The notes under the pieces were generated by a model. The model searched no databases and had not been told where the DNA came from. It worked only from the letters and a program-made list of their open reading frames with translations. From CAVTYH01 sp963738835 (GTDB lineage: Bacteria > Planctomycetota > Planctomycetia > Pirellulales > JADZDJ01), in assembly GCA_963738835.1 (NCBI GenBank), contig CAVTYH010000001.1, forward strand, positions 868,001 to 932,000: a stretch of 64,000 nt of DNA, read 5' to 3'. Both the position numbers and the translations under genes were made by a program. Numbering within the stretch: position 1 is the stretch's first letter; each line of letters begins with the position of its first letter. Of this stretch, positions 1-9,378 are shown piece after piece.

Positions 1-27
1 ACGCTCTTTGAGTTCCTCGTAAGCCAT
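1..27 (-). CDS. araD: L-ribulose-5-phosphate 4-epimerase, first codons only (cut by window edge)
   Basis: On the minus strand an ATG at 27-25 opens a frame reading MAYEELKER to the window edge. It starts four bases after the araA stop codon. The family usually begins with a short helix of this kind (E. coli AraD begins MLEDLKRQV), and araD is the expected third gene of an araBAD operon. Only nine residues are visible, so the call rests mainly on gene order and spacing. No good Shine-Dalgarno sequence precedes it, so translation is probably coupled to araA. Confidence 0.55.
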
Positions 28-31
28 GTTG

Positions 32-1550
32 TTATAAATTCGCCAAACCGGGCGCCAAATGATAATAGACTTCGTTATTTCGAAGCGTCTGCTTGAAGTC
101 GGACAAATTGGTTCGCCCGTCGATTGATACCAGCTCGATGCCGGCAATGTCGGCGAAGTCTTGCAGATGTTCTTGCGTGACGGAATAGCTAAATCCAGTG
201 TGGTGCGCCCCGCCGGCATAGATCCAGGCGGCACACGCCGATTTGAAATCGGGCTTACACTTCCATACCGCCCGCGCGACGGGCAACTTCGGCAACGGTT
301 TTGGTGGGGCAATGACTTCGACCTCGTTGACTAGCAGGCGAAAGCGATTGCCCAAATCAACCATCGATGCATTCACCGCCACCCCGGGACTGCGCGTTGA
401 AAACAAGTCGAACTGGATCGGCCTTGCCGCCAATTCCAAGCGGATGAATTTCGAGCGAAGGCTTGCCGTCGGCAATCGATTCGCATATCTCGAGCATGTG
501 AGCACCCAACACGAGCGGATTTGCCGGATCGAGATGATAAGTGTAGTCCTCCATGAAGCTTGTTCCACCGGGCAGGCCAGCCGCCATGACTTTCATTGCG
601 CGAAGCAATGCACATGTTTTCCAATCGCCTTCAGCGCCAAAGCCAAAGCCATCGGCCATCAATCGTTGGACTGCCAAGCCAGGAAGTTGCTTTAATCCGT
701 GAAGGTCTTCGAAGGTCGTAGTGAATCCTTTGAAGTTTCCCTGGATGAGAAACGTACGAAGACCGAGTTCGATCCGGGCGCCATCGCGAAGCGAACTATG
801 TCGATCGCCGTTCTGTCTCAACTCCGGCGCCACGGTGTATTGCTGCTCATATTCTTTGCAGAGTGTCGAAATATCTTGGTCACTTACCTCGTTTACAACC
901 CGCACGAGGTCACCGACGCCGTAGCCATTCACCGCGTACCCAAACTTTGCTTCTGCGGCTACCTTATCGCCTTCCGTCACCGCCACGCTGCGCATATTGT
1001 CGCCAAAGCGAGCGAATTTTGCGCCTTGCCAATCGGCCCAGGCACCGGCGGCGCGCGACCAAATAGCAATACTGTCTTGGACCGTAGGTTCCGACCAATG
1101 GCCTACAACAACTTTACGATTCAACCGCAGGCGCGAGTGAATAAAGCCGGCTTCACGATCGCCGTGGGCGGCCTGATTCAAATTCATGAAGTCCATATCG
1201 ATGGACTCCCACGGAAGATCGCGATTGAATTGTGTGTGCAAATGCAGAATTGGTTTGCGCAGCGATTTGAGACCGCCGATCCACATTTTTGCCGGCGAAA
1301 AGGTGTGCATCCACAGCACCACGCCCACGCAACTGGTGGCGCTACTGGCCTCAATGCACGCGGCTCGCACTTCTTCTGGCGTGGTGAGAACCGGCTTAAA
1401 AACAAGCTTGATCGGCAGCCGCCCCGCCTTATTCAGTGAGTTTACAATTTCGGTGGAATTCTTGGCGACCTGCTTGAGTGCCTCCGGCCCGTAAAGATGC
1501 TGGCTACCGGTGAAAGACCAGATTTCTTGCTGATCGAATGAGTTCTGCAT
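32..1550 (-). CDS. araA: L-arabinose isomerase, one frameshift
   Basis: Converts L-arabinose to L-ribulose in the cytoplasm. The first frame (1550 down to about 390) gives the N-terminal and central parts, beginning MQNSFDQQEIWSFTGSQHLY and running to HPLGIGGKADPVRLVFNAQS. The remainder, from SPGVAVNASMVDLGNRFRLL to the AGGAHHT motif and the NEVYY end, continues in the next frame. Together they make a full-length isomerase of about 500 residues. Removing one base in the CCCGGGG run near 383-392 restores a single frame. It lies 35 bp after araB and four bases before araD. The break may be a sequencing indel or a young mutation; no other damage is visible. Confidence 0.9.
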
Positions 1551-1585
1551 CTTTTGGAAATCCGTTACGCGGATATATCAGACTC

Positions 1586-3276
1586 TTAATGGCGGCGCAC
1601 ACAGTCGCGAATTGAAAGCAACTGTTTCATGACATCGGAAATATCTGCCTTGTGCCCGGCGATGCCGAATGCATCGTGCAGTTTGCGATAAAGTTTGTAA
1701 AGGCGCTCATAAACAGCAACGTTCTCAGAGATCGGCGCGTAGACGTTGTCTTGTACGCCAGTTATGGCAGCGACGGCAGTCGGATAATCGTCGTACCCAC
1801 CTTTTTGCTTGCCGGCGACCACCGCTCCGGCAATTGCCGAGCCTAAAGCACACGTCTGCGTGCTGCGGGCGATCATCAAAGGACGATTCATGATGTCGGC
1901 ATAGATCTGCATGGCCAGCGGGTTTCGCGCTGCAATGCCGCCGCAATTGATGACACGCTTCACCGGCACGCTATATTCCTCGAATCGCTCCATGATAACA
2001 CGCGCCCCGAATGCCGTTGCCTCGATGAGCGAACGGTAAATCTCTGCAGGGGTTGTATGCAGCGTCGTGCCGATGAGCAAGCCCGTAAGGCGCTGATCCA
2101 CTAGCACAGTGCGGTTTCCATTGTGCCAATCGAGCGCCAACAGGCCGCTCTCGCCGGGCTTAAGCTTCTCAGCACAGGCGGTGAGTTTTACGTGCGAACC
2201 TTCTTGATCGCCACAGGGACGAATCTCGCTAACAAACCAGTTAAAGATATCGCCCACCGCTGATTGACCCGCCTCCAGGCCGAAGTAGCCGGGCAGAACC
2301 GATTCGTTCACAATTCCACACAGTCCCGGGATGTCGGGGATTTTGTTTGCCAGCGGAGCGATCATGATGTCGCAAGTGGAGGTGCCCATGATTTTCACAA
2401 GCGTGCCGTCAGCAATTCCAGCGCCGACGGCCCCCAAATGGGCATCAAATGCTCCTACAGCCACCGGAATGCCAGCGGGCAACTGCAATTTGGCAGCCCA
2501 TTCCGTGGTGAGTCCGCCGACCGACTCGGCGATGGTGGCACATCGATTGCCAAGCGAAGCGCGTAATCTGCCGAGATCGGGATGAATCAGCTGCAGGAAT
2601 TCAGCATCGGGATAGCCCTCCCACGCTGCATTGTAGAAAGCCTTGTGGCCGGCAGCGCACACGCCACGCTTCAGTTTCAATGGCAGAGTAGAGCCAGTTA
2701 AAACGGCGGGAATCCAATCCGCAATTTCCACCCAAGTGTGAGCAGCCGCAAATACTTTGGCGCGACCACCGCGCATTGAGCGATCTTGGCCCAAAACCAT
2801 TCGGAAGAGTACCTGCCGCCGCATTTCGCAAGATAATGCGGACGGTGCTCACTGGCGAGCTGCGTAATTCGTTCGGCTTGCCCGTGTGAGGTGTGATCTT
2901 TCCAAAGCCACGCCATTGCATTGGGATCGTTTTCAAACGCTGGCAAGAGTGCGAGTGCTTGTCCCGCTGCGTCGACGGGCAAAGGCGTGCTGCCAGTGGT
3001 GTCGACGCCGATGCCAATCACGCGGGAACGCGAAAAATCTGGATTACCTGAAGCTTGTTCTAGCGCCCGGGTGATTGACTCTTCGATTCCTTTCAAATAG
3101 TCAGCTGGATGCTGTCGTGCCAGCTCCGGATTCGTCGAATCAATGACGACTCCCGCATTGCCGTGTTCGTAATCCCAAACGTGCGACCCAAGCTCGCGAC
3201 CATTGTGCACATCAACGACCAAGGCGCGAACAGAGTTCGTGCCGAAGTCCAAACCGATCGTGTAGGCCGGTGCCAT
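1586..3276 (-). CDS. araB: L-ribulokinase, one frameshift
   Basis: FGGY-family sugar kinase that phosphorylates L-ribulose. The N-terminal frame starts at 3276 with MAPAYTIGLDFGTNSVRAL, the FGGY phosphate-binding loop, and contains GIGVDTTGSTPLPVD. It loses frame after AQCAVVAPK. The C-terminal part (KVFAAAHTWVEIADWIP, then NCGGIAARNPLAMQIYADI near the end) continues in another frame. Adding one A to the AAA run near 2755 joins them to about 560 residues, normal for AraB. GGCGGAGAATAGCT precedes the ATG and provides a GGAG ribosome site. It is the first gene of araBAD. Confidence 0.9.
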
Positions 3277-3377
3277 AGCTATTCTCCGCCTCGCGGTTGC
3301 CGCGGTGCTCGACTCGTGCTGAACCCGGCGCCCGTAGAGTGATGATGCTGGACCATTGTGTTACGAATCGATGAAAA

Positions 3378-3387
3378 TGTTGCAACA
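3378..3387. promoter_or_regulatory. palindrome TGTTGCAACA upstream of araB
   Basis: A perfect 10-bp palindrome about 100 bp before the araB start. Its position in the araB leader suits an operator, and LacI-type regulators often use such central-CG/GC palindromes. It is short enough to arise by chance and no second copy was found next to other arabinose genes. Confidence 0.25.
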
Positions 3388-3388
3388 C

Positions 3389-3527
3389 TTACGCGACCGA
3401 TTGAGCGACAACGCGCGTTTTCAGCGGAACATGAACTTTCTTGAGGCGGTCATCAAGGTCGTAGTCGGTTTCATATCTTACTGATTCGAGCATTCGGAAG
3501 CCTGCTTCGACGCTAGATGAAATTCAC
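3389..3527 (-). pseudogene. possible C-terminal remnant of a LacI/AraR-type regulator
   Basis: After an in-frame stop, the minus strand reads EAGFRMLESVRYETD and then KVHVPLKTRVVAQSVA to a TAA stop. The ending resembles the last strand of LacI/GalR effector domains (a basic residue, V, x, L/V-P, T, R, L-V-V-x-x-S). No start codon or helix-turn-helix is present. A decayed arabinose repressor here would make sense, but the match is short and recognised by eye only. Confidence 0.25.
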
Positions 3528-3564
3528 ACGTTGTAGTCAGCTCCCCCGGCAAATTCTTTCTGGC

Positions 3565-3876
3565 TCATTCAATCATCACCGGCGAACAGTCAACGCTAAC
3601 ATAGCGAAACCTGCGATAATAGAAAAATTCTGCATCCTGAGCAGGCCCACAACCGAGACCGACAGCCATTCGCTGTTGACCGATTGCAGACGGGGAGTCG
3701 ACTAGATACTGCTCAATAATCCGCCCGATCCACGGTCGTTCTTGTTGGGCGAGTCGGAGTGTCCGATCGTCTTCAATTTCGGCAATCGCATCGTACGTCG
3801 ATGTATTCACCTCGGTCTGCTGCATGTGTCGATGCAGCGTCATGGGATGACAACGGCTTGCAGCGATCTGTGACAA
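3565..3876 (-). pseudogene. N-terminal fragment of a class I SAM-dependent methyltransferase
   Basis: The 103-residue frame has the usual start of small class I methyltransferases: YDAIAEIEDDRTLRLAQQE, then motif I as VGLGCGPAQDAEFF and motif II as FRYVSVDCSPVMIE, followed at once by a stop. The rest of the fold (100-150 residues) is missing and motif I has Ala in place of a usual Gly. It is best read as a truncated relic between the GH51 gene and araB. No role is assigned. Confidence 0.45.
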
Positions 3877-3906
3877 GGTGAATTGAAACGGCTGAATTAT
3901 GTGAAC

Positions 3907-6426
3907 TTATCGAGACTTGAATCTCAATACGCTGACCGAGTGGGCCGGCAGCTCGTGAACAAACTGTTTCGCAGCATTCGAAATACTAACTGTGTGCGGC
4001 GAGATTGTCTCTGGCGTGGCGACGCTGTTCATATCGGTGGGCTCTCCGGTAAGTACAACGGCCGTCGCCTCCTTGGAGATCTTTTTTGCGCCTTCCAGAT
4101 GAATTTCCACTGGCAGCAGACTCGCCTGGGTGTTAACAAGTCTCAGGATGATATCTCCGGTCTTGTCATCAAGGACAGCCGTGGCGTACAGCGGAGCCGG
4201 CTGGGCGGTCGCTTGCGGCGGTGCATCCGACCTTTCGGCCACAAGTTCGCCGTCGAGGTAGCAACGCATTTGCCGTCCCTCGACTTCAATTTTGATATCG
4301 TACCAGCGATTTGGCTGCACGGTTACCTCTTGTTGCCGGCCTAGTTCGCGGTCCGTACCGTTTTGCGCACGTTGAACGGCGGTGCGCGTATTGCCCCAGC
4401 CGCCGACGTTCCACCAAATCCAATTATTGTCGTCGCGGGCATGGAACAGAATCAAGAAGCCTTCCGCTCCCGAAAGTTTTCGCGCCTTAAGGGTATACGT
4501 GTAATCGGTCCACTCGTTATCGCCCACCACGGCGCGACAGTTCTCGTCTTCGCTCGATTGCCTCAGTACTTCGCCGTCCCATTTCCAGTCTCCGTTCCCA
4601 AATCTCCAATCTTTTGCCGCCGTAGCTGGGTCTACCGAGTACACGACCTTGTCGCCGACCGTTACTTTCATGTCCTTGAATTCGCTGCGTGTCATCCAAG
4701 TGCCCACGCCGACCCGTCCCTTGGCCGGTGGCAATTCCTGGGTAGTGTTGGAGGCAACGTCTACATTGCGATTGACGTTCAGCTCGACAGGTAGCACGCG
4801 GTTGCCCCGATTGTTGCTGTACATCTTCTGGGCGTAATAGGACGCCGAGCCGAAGCTGTGCAGCGCGTCGTAGCCAATCAGGTTGGTAGGCCACTGCGAA
4901 GCTCCTTGATTCACGTTCACCAAGAGCGGGGCATAACACTGCATGATCACCACGTCGGCATTTCGTTCCAATCCGCCCAAGAATGCAGCGTCACCCAGTG
5001 CTGAGCGCAGGTTCGGAGTCGGACTTCCCTGACCCGCGCCGTTCGACGCCCATTCGCCCATGAAGATCTTCGGGCCTTCACGATTTGTGTTGTTGTGCCG
5101 GTTCGATTGCCGCATCAAACCTACGGCCGGATTGTACAAGTGGTCGTCGATCACGTCAGGCTGGCGCGAGCGGACCCGTGTTGTGGCAATGATTTGCAGA
5201 TTAGGATGCTTTTCCTTGATGGCGTCATAAAACATCGTGAACCGGCCATCATAACTCTGTCCACCGCGATTCAAATTGTCTTCGTTGCCGATTTCGACAT
5301 AAGTCAGCTTGAACGGTTCCGGATGCCCGTCTTTGGCCCGTCGCGCGCCCCAAGTTGTCGACATATCACCAGTGACGTACTCAATTTCATCCAAAGCGTC
5401 TTGCACGTGCGGCTTTAAGGCATCGCCGGTAACGATGTTCCGACCGCCATCGATGTGCAAACCTGCATACACCGCCAGCACTGGTTCCATTTTCAGATCT
5501 TCGCACCATTCGAGAAATTCAAGCAGGCCTAAGCCATCGGACGAACGGTATCCCCAAGGGCATTGATGACCAGGGCGTTCCTCCAGGGGACCAATCGTTG
5601 TTTTCCAGTTGAACCGATTTTCGTAATCGGGGCCTTCCAAATAATTTCCACCTGGAAATCGCAAAAACGCCGGTTTCAAATCACCGAGCTTTTCCATCAA
5701 ATCGATGCGCAGGCCGTTTGGTCGATCGTGGTAGGTCGGCGGGAACAATGAAACAAGGCTGAACCAAATCGATCCTGTATTATCACCCGACGCCGAAATC
5801 ACAAACCGGTTAGCGGTCGATGGCGATACATCACCGGTCTTGAGTTCCATCGTGTATTTCTTCCACTCTTTGCCAATTTCAGCAATCTTGGCGGAGGCAT
5901 ATACGGTGGAACCATCATTACTTTCGATCGCAGCGGTTAGCGGTCCCTTAAACCCATCAGTCGCCCGAGCGTAGAAGCTCGCTTTATAGAGAGTGTTGGG
6001 TTTGACGGGGATGCCCCAGAAACCGTCGTTCGCTACGCCAATTCGCCCACCGCCGCCCTTCATGTCCAAGCTCAAGCTGGTGGTGAGCGCCGTCGTATTC
6101 ACAGGTTCGGTGTTGTCCAACATGATCGTGCCGTCTGCACCGCTGGATTTAACAACCGACCAGTGTGGTGGATTTGCTGGATCAGGTTTCTGTTGTCGTC
6201 TCCCCCGTGGGCCATCCTGAAAGATGCGATTTTGGATCAATTCTGCATATAACCCGCCGTCATAGGCGTGATTGATTTCTTCGGTCATCAGGCCGTAGAA
6301 CATCGGACCAATTTTGGCGCCGGGTTGATCAACCTTGACAGTCAAGCGAGCCGTTTCATCGGCCGCAGACTGTAGGGCGGCAAGGAACACAATCGCAGCA
6401 GAACAGAATGCAGCTGATCTTTTCAT
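3907..6426 (-). CDS. exported alpha-L-arabinofuranosidase, GH51, with inserted lectin-like domain
   Basis: Removes terminal alpha-L-arabinofuranosyl units from plant polysaccharides or glycoproteins outside the cytoplasm. A signal peptide spans about residues 1-22. A carbohydrate-binding-like domain covers roughly 75-230. The GH51 barrel follows, with acid/base Glu382 in VEIGNEDN and nucleophile Glu458 in FMGEWASNGAG. A concanavalin/LamG-like or DUF1080-like segment (about 590-740, rich in W and with WYDIKIEVEG) is inserted before the last beta-sandwich part resumes at PLYATAVLDDKTGD. At 839 residues it is longer than a minimal GH51 because of these domains. AAGGACG precedes the ATG. It points the same way as araBAD, which would use the released sugar. 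Confidence 0.9.
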   Translation of the reverse strand: MKRSAAFCSAAIVFLAALQSAADETARLTVKVDQPGAKIGPMFYGLMTEEINHAYDGGLYAELIQNRIFQDGPRGRRQQKPDPANPPHWSVVKSSGADGTIMLDNTEPVNTTALTTSLSLDMKGGGGRIGVANDGFWGIPVKPNTLYKASFYARATDGFKGPLTAAIESNDGSTVYASAKIAEIGKEWKKYTMELKTGDVSPSTANRFVISASGDNTGSIWFSLVSLFPPTYHDRPNGLRIDLMEKLGDLKPAFLRFPGGNYLEGPDYENRFNWKTTIGPLEERPGHQCPWGYRSSDGLGLLEFLEWCEDLKMEPVLAVYAGLHIDGGRNIVTGDALKPHVQDALDEIEYVTGDMSTTWGARRAKDGHPEPFKLTYVEIGNEDNLNRGGQSYDGRFTMFYDAIKEKHPNLQIIATTRVRSRQPDVIDDHLYNPAVGLMRQSNRHNNTNREGPKIFMGEWASNGAGQGSPTPNLRSALGDAAFLGGLERNADVVIMQCYAPLLVNVNQGASQWPTNLIGYDALHSFGSASYYAQKMYSNNRGNRVLPVELNVNRNVDVASNTTQELPPAKGRVGVGTWMTRSEFKDMKVTVGDKVVYSVDPATAAKDWRFGNGDWKWDGEVLRQSSEDENCRAVVGDNEWTDYTYTLKARKLSGAEGFLILFHARDDNNWIWWNVGGWGNTRTAVQRAQNGTDRELGRQQEVTVQPNRWYDIKIEVEGRQMRCYLDGELVAERSDAPPQATAQPAPLYATAVLDDKTGDIILRLVNTQASLLPVEIHLEGAKKISKEATAVVLTGEPTDMNSVATPETISPHTVSISNAAKQFVHELPAHSVSVLRFKSR

Positions 6427-7180
6427 CGAAACGTCCTTTCAGAGAAGCCAAACTCTAATTGGTTACAATTGTGTCTGCCAAGCCGAAAACTCGAACCACA
6501 ACGTGTTGCGGGTTCTGGCCCGTACACGGGATTTATCCTTGTTAATTCTGCCAAACTCAATGGATTGCAGTTTCGTTGTGATACTCCGTCGAATTCACCC
6601 GCGTACTGCGGAGCTTTCTGGTGAAAGTTCCTACCACCCTCTCTAATGTAACCATGAAGCTGCGGCCAAGGGTTTGTGCCTGGTGTCGATACGGCGAGAA
6701 TTCGCCAGTGAAGCAATTAGCAGATGGCAAATTGTGCCGCTTCGCCGGGAGCCAATATCTACCGAATATTCATTCCCCTGTAATATTGATGGTTGGCCGA
6801 GTAATCATGATCGTGCTCATCGGTCTATACGCGGTTACAGTAAAAAACGCCGAGCCAGCCGAAGTTCGGGGGATGGGGATATTCCGGTCAGGCTCGGCGT
6901 TGGCGAATTAAAACTGAAAGCCGTGCATCCTAGAAGCAAGGGCCGGATTCCTCCCCGATTGAAGAACCACCCAAAAGACGGGGTTGGTGACCGGCCCCCG
7001 TTTCACTACATTCCAGTCGCTTTGGCTTTGTATAAAGCGCAATTCTACAGGCGTTGCCGCTAGTGGTAACAGCTTTGCATTGGGTTGCGCTGAAACACCG
7101 CCTGCACTTCCCCCCCGGTTGCCAAATATCGTTGGTCAAAAGCCTGCGAGGCGCAACCTCGAAAGGATGAATTACGACAA
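6427..7180. other. intergenic region between divergent GH51 and GntR genes
   Basis: About 750 bases with no convincing gene; the open frames lack codon bias, ribosome sites and recognisable domains. It should hold the promoters of the GH51 gene (minus) and of the GntR gene (plus), and it contains the long inverted repeat listed separately. Confidence 0.6.
6846..6901. repeat. perfect 11-bp inverted repeat with 34-nt loop
   Basis: AACGCCGAGCC at 6846-6856 is matched exactly by GGCTCGGCGTT at 6891-6901. It lies upstream of both flanking genes, so it is not in terminator position for either. It could be an RNA structure or the remnant of a mobile repeat. Confidence 0.5.
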
Positions 7181-7190
7181 GTGTATACAC
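7181..7190. promoter_or_regulatory. putative GntR operator GTGTATACAC
   Basis: Perfect palindrome GTGTATACAC lying 34 bp before the GntR start. FCD-class GntR regulators commonly bind short palindromes with a TGTATACA-like core and regulate their own genes, so this is a good candidate autoregulatory site. No copy was found before the hydroxyproline gene cluster, so wider control is unproven. Confidence 0.45.
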
Positions 7191-7224
7191 TAAACTGTGT
7201 TCACTTTATCGACCTCTGTTCTCG

Positions 7225-7959
7225 ATGTCAAGTATCTGTTCAGAAAAGAATTCCACCGGCCTAATTACTTCAGTGCTCCAGAGAAAAACGCAAAAAAAAC
7301 TGATCGAAGTTCGCACCGCCGGGGAGAACTCGCTGGGCAACGATGTGTATCTCGAAGTCCTGCGTCGCATTATCAATGGCGATTATCCAGGCGGATATGA
7401 ACTAAAGACCACCCAGCTTGCTCGAGACCTTGGCGTCAGTCGAACCCCAGTGTTATTTGCCTTGTCGCGCCTCATCTCCGATGGCATCGTGACGCAGCGT
7501 CGGAACATGCGGGCGGTAGTGAATATCGATGCCGATAATTGGCTGTTGGATGTCCATGAACTCCGCCTTCTGCTGGAGCCAACCGCCGCTGCTCTGGCGG
7601 CCGATCGGATCACCGATAAAGTTCTGGCCGATCTTGACCAGCTTCTTTTGGCGGCCGAACCCAGCAAGTCGCGAAATTGGATCAAAAAAGGGCAAGAGCT
7701 CGACTTTGCGCTACACCTGAGCATTGCCGACCACACCAGCAACGAAGCGTTGCGTCAGGCCATTTATAAGTGTTGGCAATACAAAGGCCTGTCATACTTG
7801 CTCGGCGCTAATTCCCCTAACGTACTCGCCCGCAATTACCCGGAGCATGTCGCCATTTTGGGTGCCTTGAGAAATCGCCAATCAGAACAAGCTTCGGCAT
7901 TGATGAAGGAACACTTGCGAAATGCTAGCACCTACCGTTTGAATCCCAAGGTGGTATGA
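7225..7959 (+). CDS. GntR-family (FCD) transcriptional regulator
   Basis: One-component regulator of 244 residues. After an unusual N-terminal extension of about 35 residues, the winged helix covers about 38-105 (DVYLEVLRRIINGDYPGG, then QLARDLGVSRTPVLFALSRL). The FCD ligand-binding domain follows, with metal-ligand-like Asp/His in ELDFALHLSIADHTSNEALR and a final His in YPEHVAILGALR. It converges with the hydroxyproline genes. In Sinorhizobium the hydroxyproline operon is repressed by a GntR/FCD protein (HypR), so a role as local hydroxyproline regulator is reasonable but inferred. A palindrome stands just upstream. Confidence 0.85.
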   Translation: MSSICSEKNSTGLITSVLQRKTQKKLIEVRTAGENSLGNDVYLEVLRRIINGDYPGGYELKTTQLARDLGVSRTPVLFALSRLISDGIVTQRRNMRAVVNIDADNWLLDVHELRLLLEPTAAALAADRITDKVLADLDQLLLAAEPSKSRNWIKKGQELDFALHLSIADHTSNEALRQAIYKCWQYKGLSYLLGANSPNVLARNYPEHVAILGALRNRQSEQASALMKEHLRNASTYRLNPKVV

Positions 7960-8112
7960 GTTCGGAGAACGCACAGACTCACCCAGTCGGGGTTAGAATC
8001 CCGAAATGCGACTGATGGTTCACCAAATGGCTTGGTCCGCGCCATTGCTGTGAGGTTGTAGCCTTACCGAACGTCACGGTCGCGCTATTGGGATTTGCGG
8101 TGGCGGAGGCCA

Positions 8113-9378
8113 CTACGAAAACCGGCTCGGCGAAACTAAACGCATATCGAACGGCGGCTGCTTGCCGTCGATCACATCGGCGACCACTTTGCCGCTGATG
8201 GGACCGAGGCTGAGACCCATCATGGCGTGGCCGGTGGCGATGGTCAGGTTGTTGAACCGATCACTGCGACCGAGATAGGGTAATCCGTCGGGACTGCACG
8301 GACGGAGGCCGCACCAAGGTTGGACGGAGTCGAAATGCGCTTTTGTAAATTCGGAAAAGAATTCTGGCACTGATTTGACGATGCCGCGGATGCGAGAAGG
8401 GTTGATCTTGCTGTCGAGGCCGGCCAGTTCCATCGTGCCGCCGAAGCGCAGGCTGCTCCTCATCGGTGTGACGGCGACGCGAGCTTCCATCAGAATCGCC
8501 GGCTGCCGCGGAAGTTGCGGCGGATTTGTGAGCGTCAAACTATAACCTTTGCCGGCCTGCATCGGGATGCGCAAACCGAGTTGCTTCGCCAAGTCGTCAG
8601 ACCAAACTCCGGCGGTGAGCACGAACTCGTCGGCATCGAGACACTCGCTCCGGCTTTCGACAGCGATGATGCGAGAATTGTCGCGTCGCCAGTTTCCAAT
8701 CGGTGTGTTCCACCGAAACACCACGCCGAGAGATTCAAGCCGCTCTTGCAACGATTTCATGAGGCACGCTGGCGACAAATGGCAATCGAGCGGATAGTAG
8801 ACCGAACCGACGACGTTGAGACGAACGTCGGGCTCACGCAAAGCAGTTTGCGCTGCATCGAGCACTTCCGCGGGCATATCTAAACGGCGTGCATCCTCGG
8901 CGACTTTCGCTTCCTCTTGCCAGACTTGTTCTGTCTTGCAGAGCATCAGCAGGCCGTGTTTTCCAAACGAAATGTTTTGGCCCAGATCGCGGTTGAGTTC
9001 CTCGTAGGCCGAGCGGCTGGCCATGTTCAGATCGCGCAATATAAGTGAGGCATTCCGCACATGTTCAATGGTGGACGAGCGCCAAAACTTCCAGCCCCAA
9101 CTAATGAGCTGTGCGGAAAACCGCGGCTTCACGTAAAAGGGCGACTCAGGATTCCACATGCAGCGAAGTCCGAGAGCCACCATTCCTGGCGCGGCGAGCG
9201 GGATGAAATGACTCGGGACGACGAGGCCGGCATTTCCAAAAGAACAACCGGAGCGCTCCGCTGGATCGCGTTCGATAACCGTGACATCATAACCACGCAA
9301 CTTCAGATAGTAGGCCGAACAAAGTCCCACCACCCCACCGCCGATGATGACGACACGCTTGGTCAAACGAATACTCAC
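8113..9378 (-). CDS. FAD-dependent D-amino-acid dehydrogenase, probably D-hydroxyproline dehydrogenase
   Basis: DadA-like oxidoreductase of 421 residues. The N-terminal Rossmann motif is VVIIGGGVVGLCSAYYL, followed by VIERDP, and a C-terminal FAD segment reads GLRPCSPDGLPYLGR then ATGHAMMGLSLGP. It starts at a GTG overlapping the epimerase stop (GTGA), so the two are translationally coupled. In known trans-4-hydroxyproline pathways an enzyme of this family oxidises cis-4-hydroxy-D-proline to pyrroline-4-hydroxy-2-carboxylate directly after the epimerase, which is why the specific substrate is proposed. The sequence alone would only support a D-amino-acid dehydrogenase. Confidence 0.8.
   Translation of the reverse strand: MSIRLTKRVVIIGGGVVGLCSAYYLKLRGYDVTVIERDPAERSGCSFGNAGLVVPSHFIPLAAPGMVALGLRCMWNPESPFYVKPRFSAQLISWGWKFWRSSTIEHVRNASLILRDLNMASRSAYEELNRDLGQNISFGKHGLLMLCKTEQVWQEEAKVAEDARRLDMPAEVLDAAQTALREPDVRLNVVGSVYYPLDCHLSPACLMKSLQERLESLGVVFRWNTPIGNWRRDNSRIIAVESRSECLDADEFVLTAGVWSDDLAKQLGLRIPMQAGKGYSLTLTNPPQLPRQPAILMEARVAVTPMRSSLRFGGTMELAGLDSKINPSRIRGIVKSVPEFFSEFTKAHFDSVQPWCGLRPCSPDGLPYLGRSDRFNNLTIATGHAMMGLSLGPISGKVVADVIDGKQPPFDMRLVSPSRFS

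Noticed and set aside
699..1439. 246-residue plus-strand open frame
   Set aside because: Antisense to araA; composition is that of a shadow frame.
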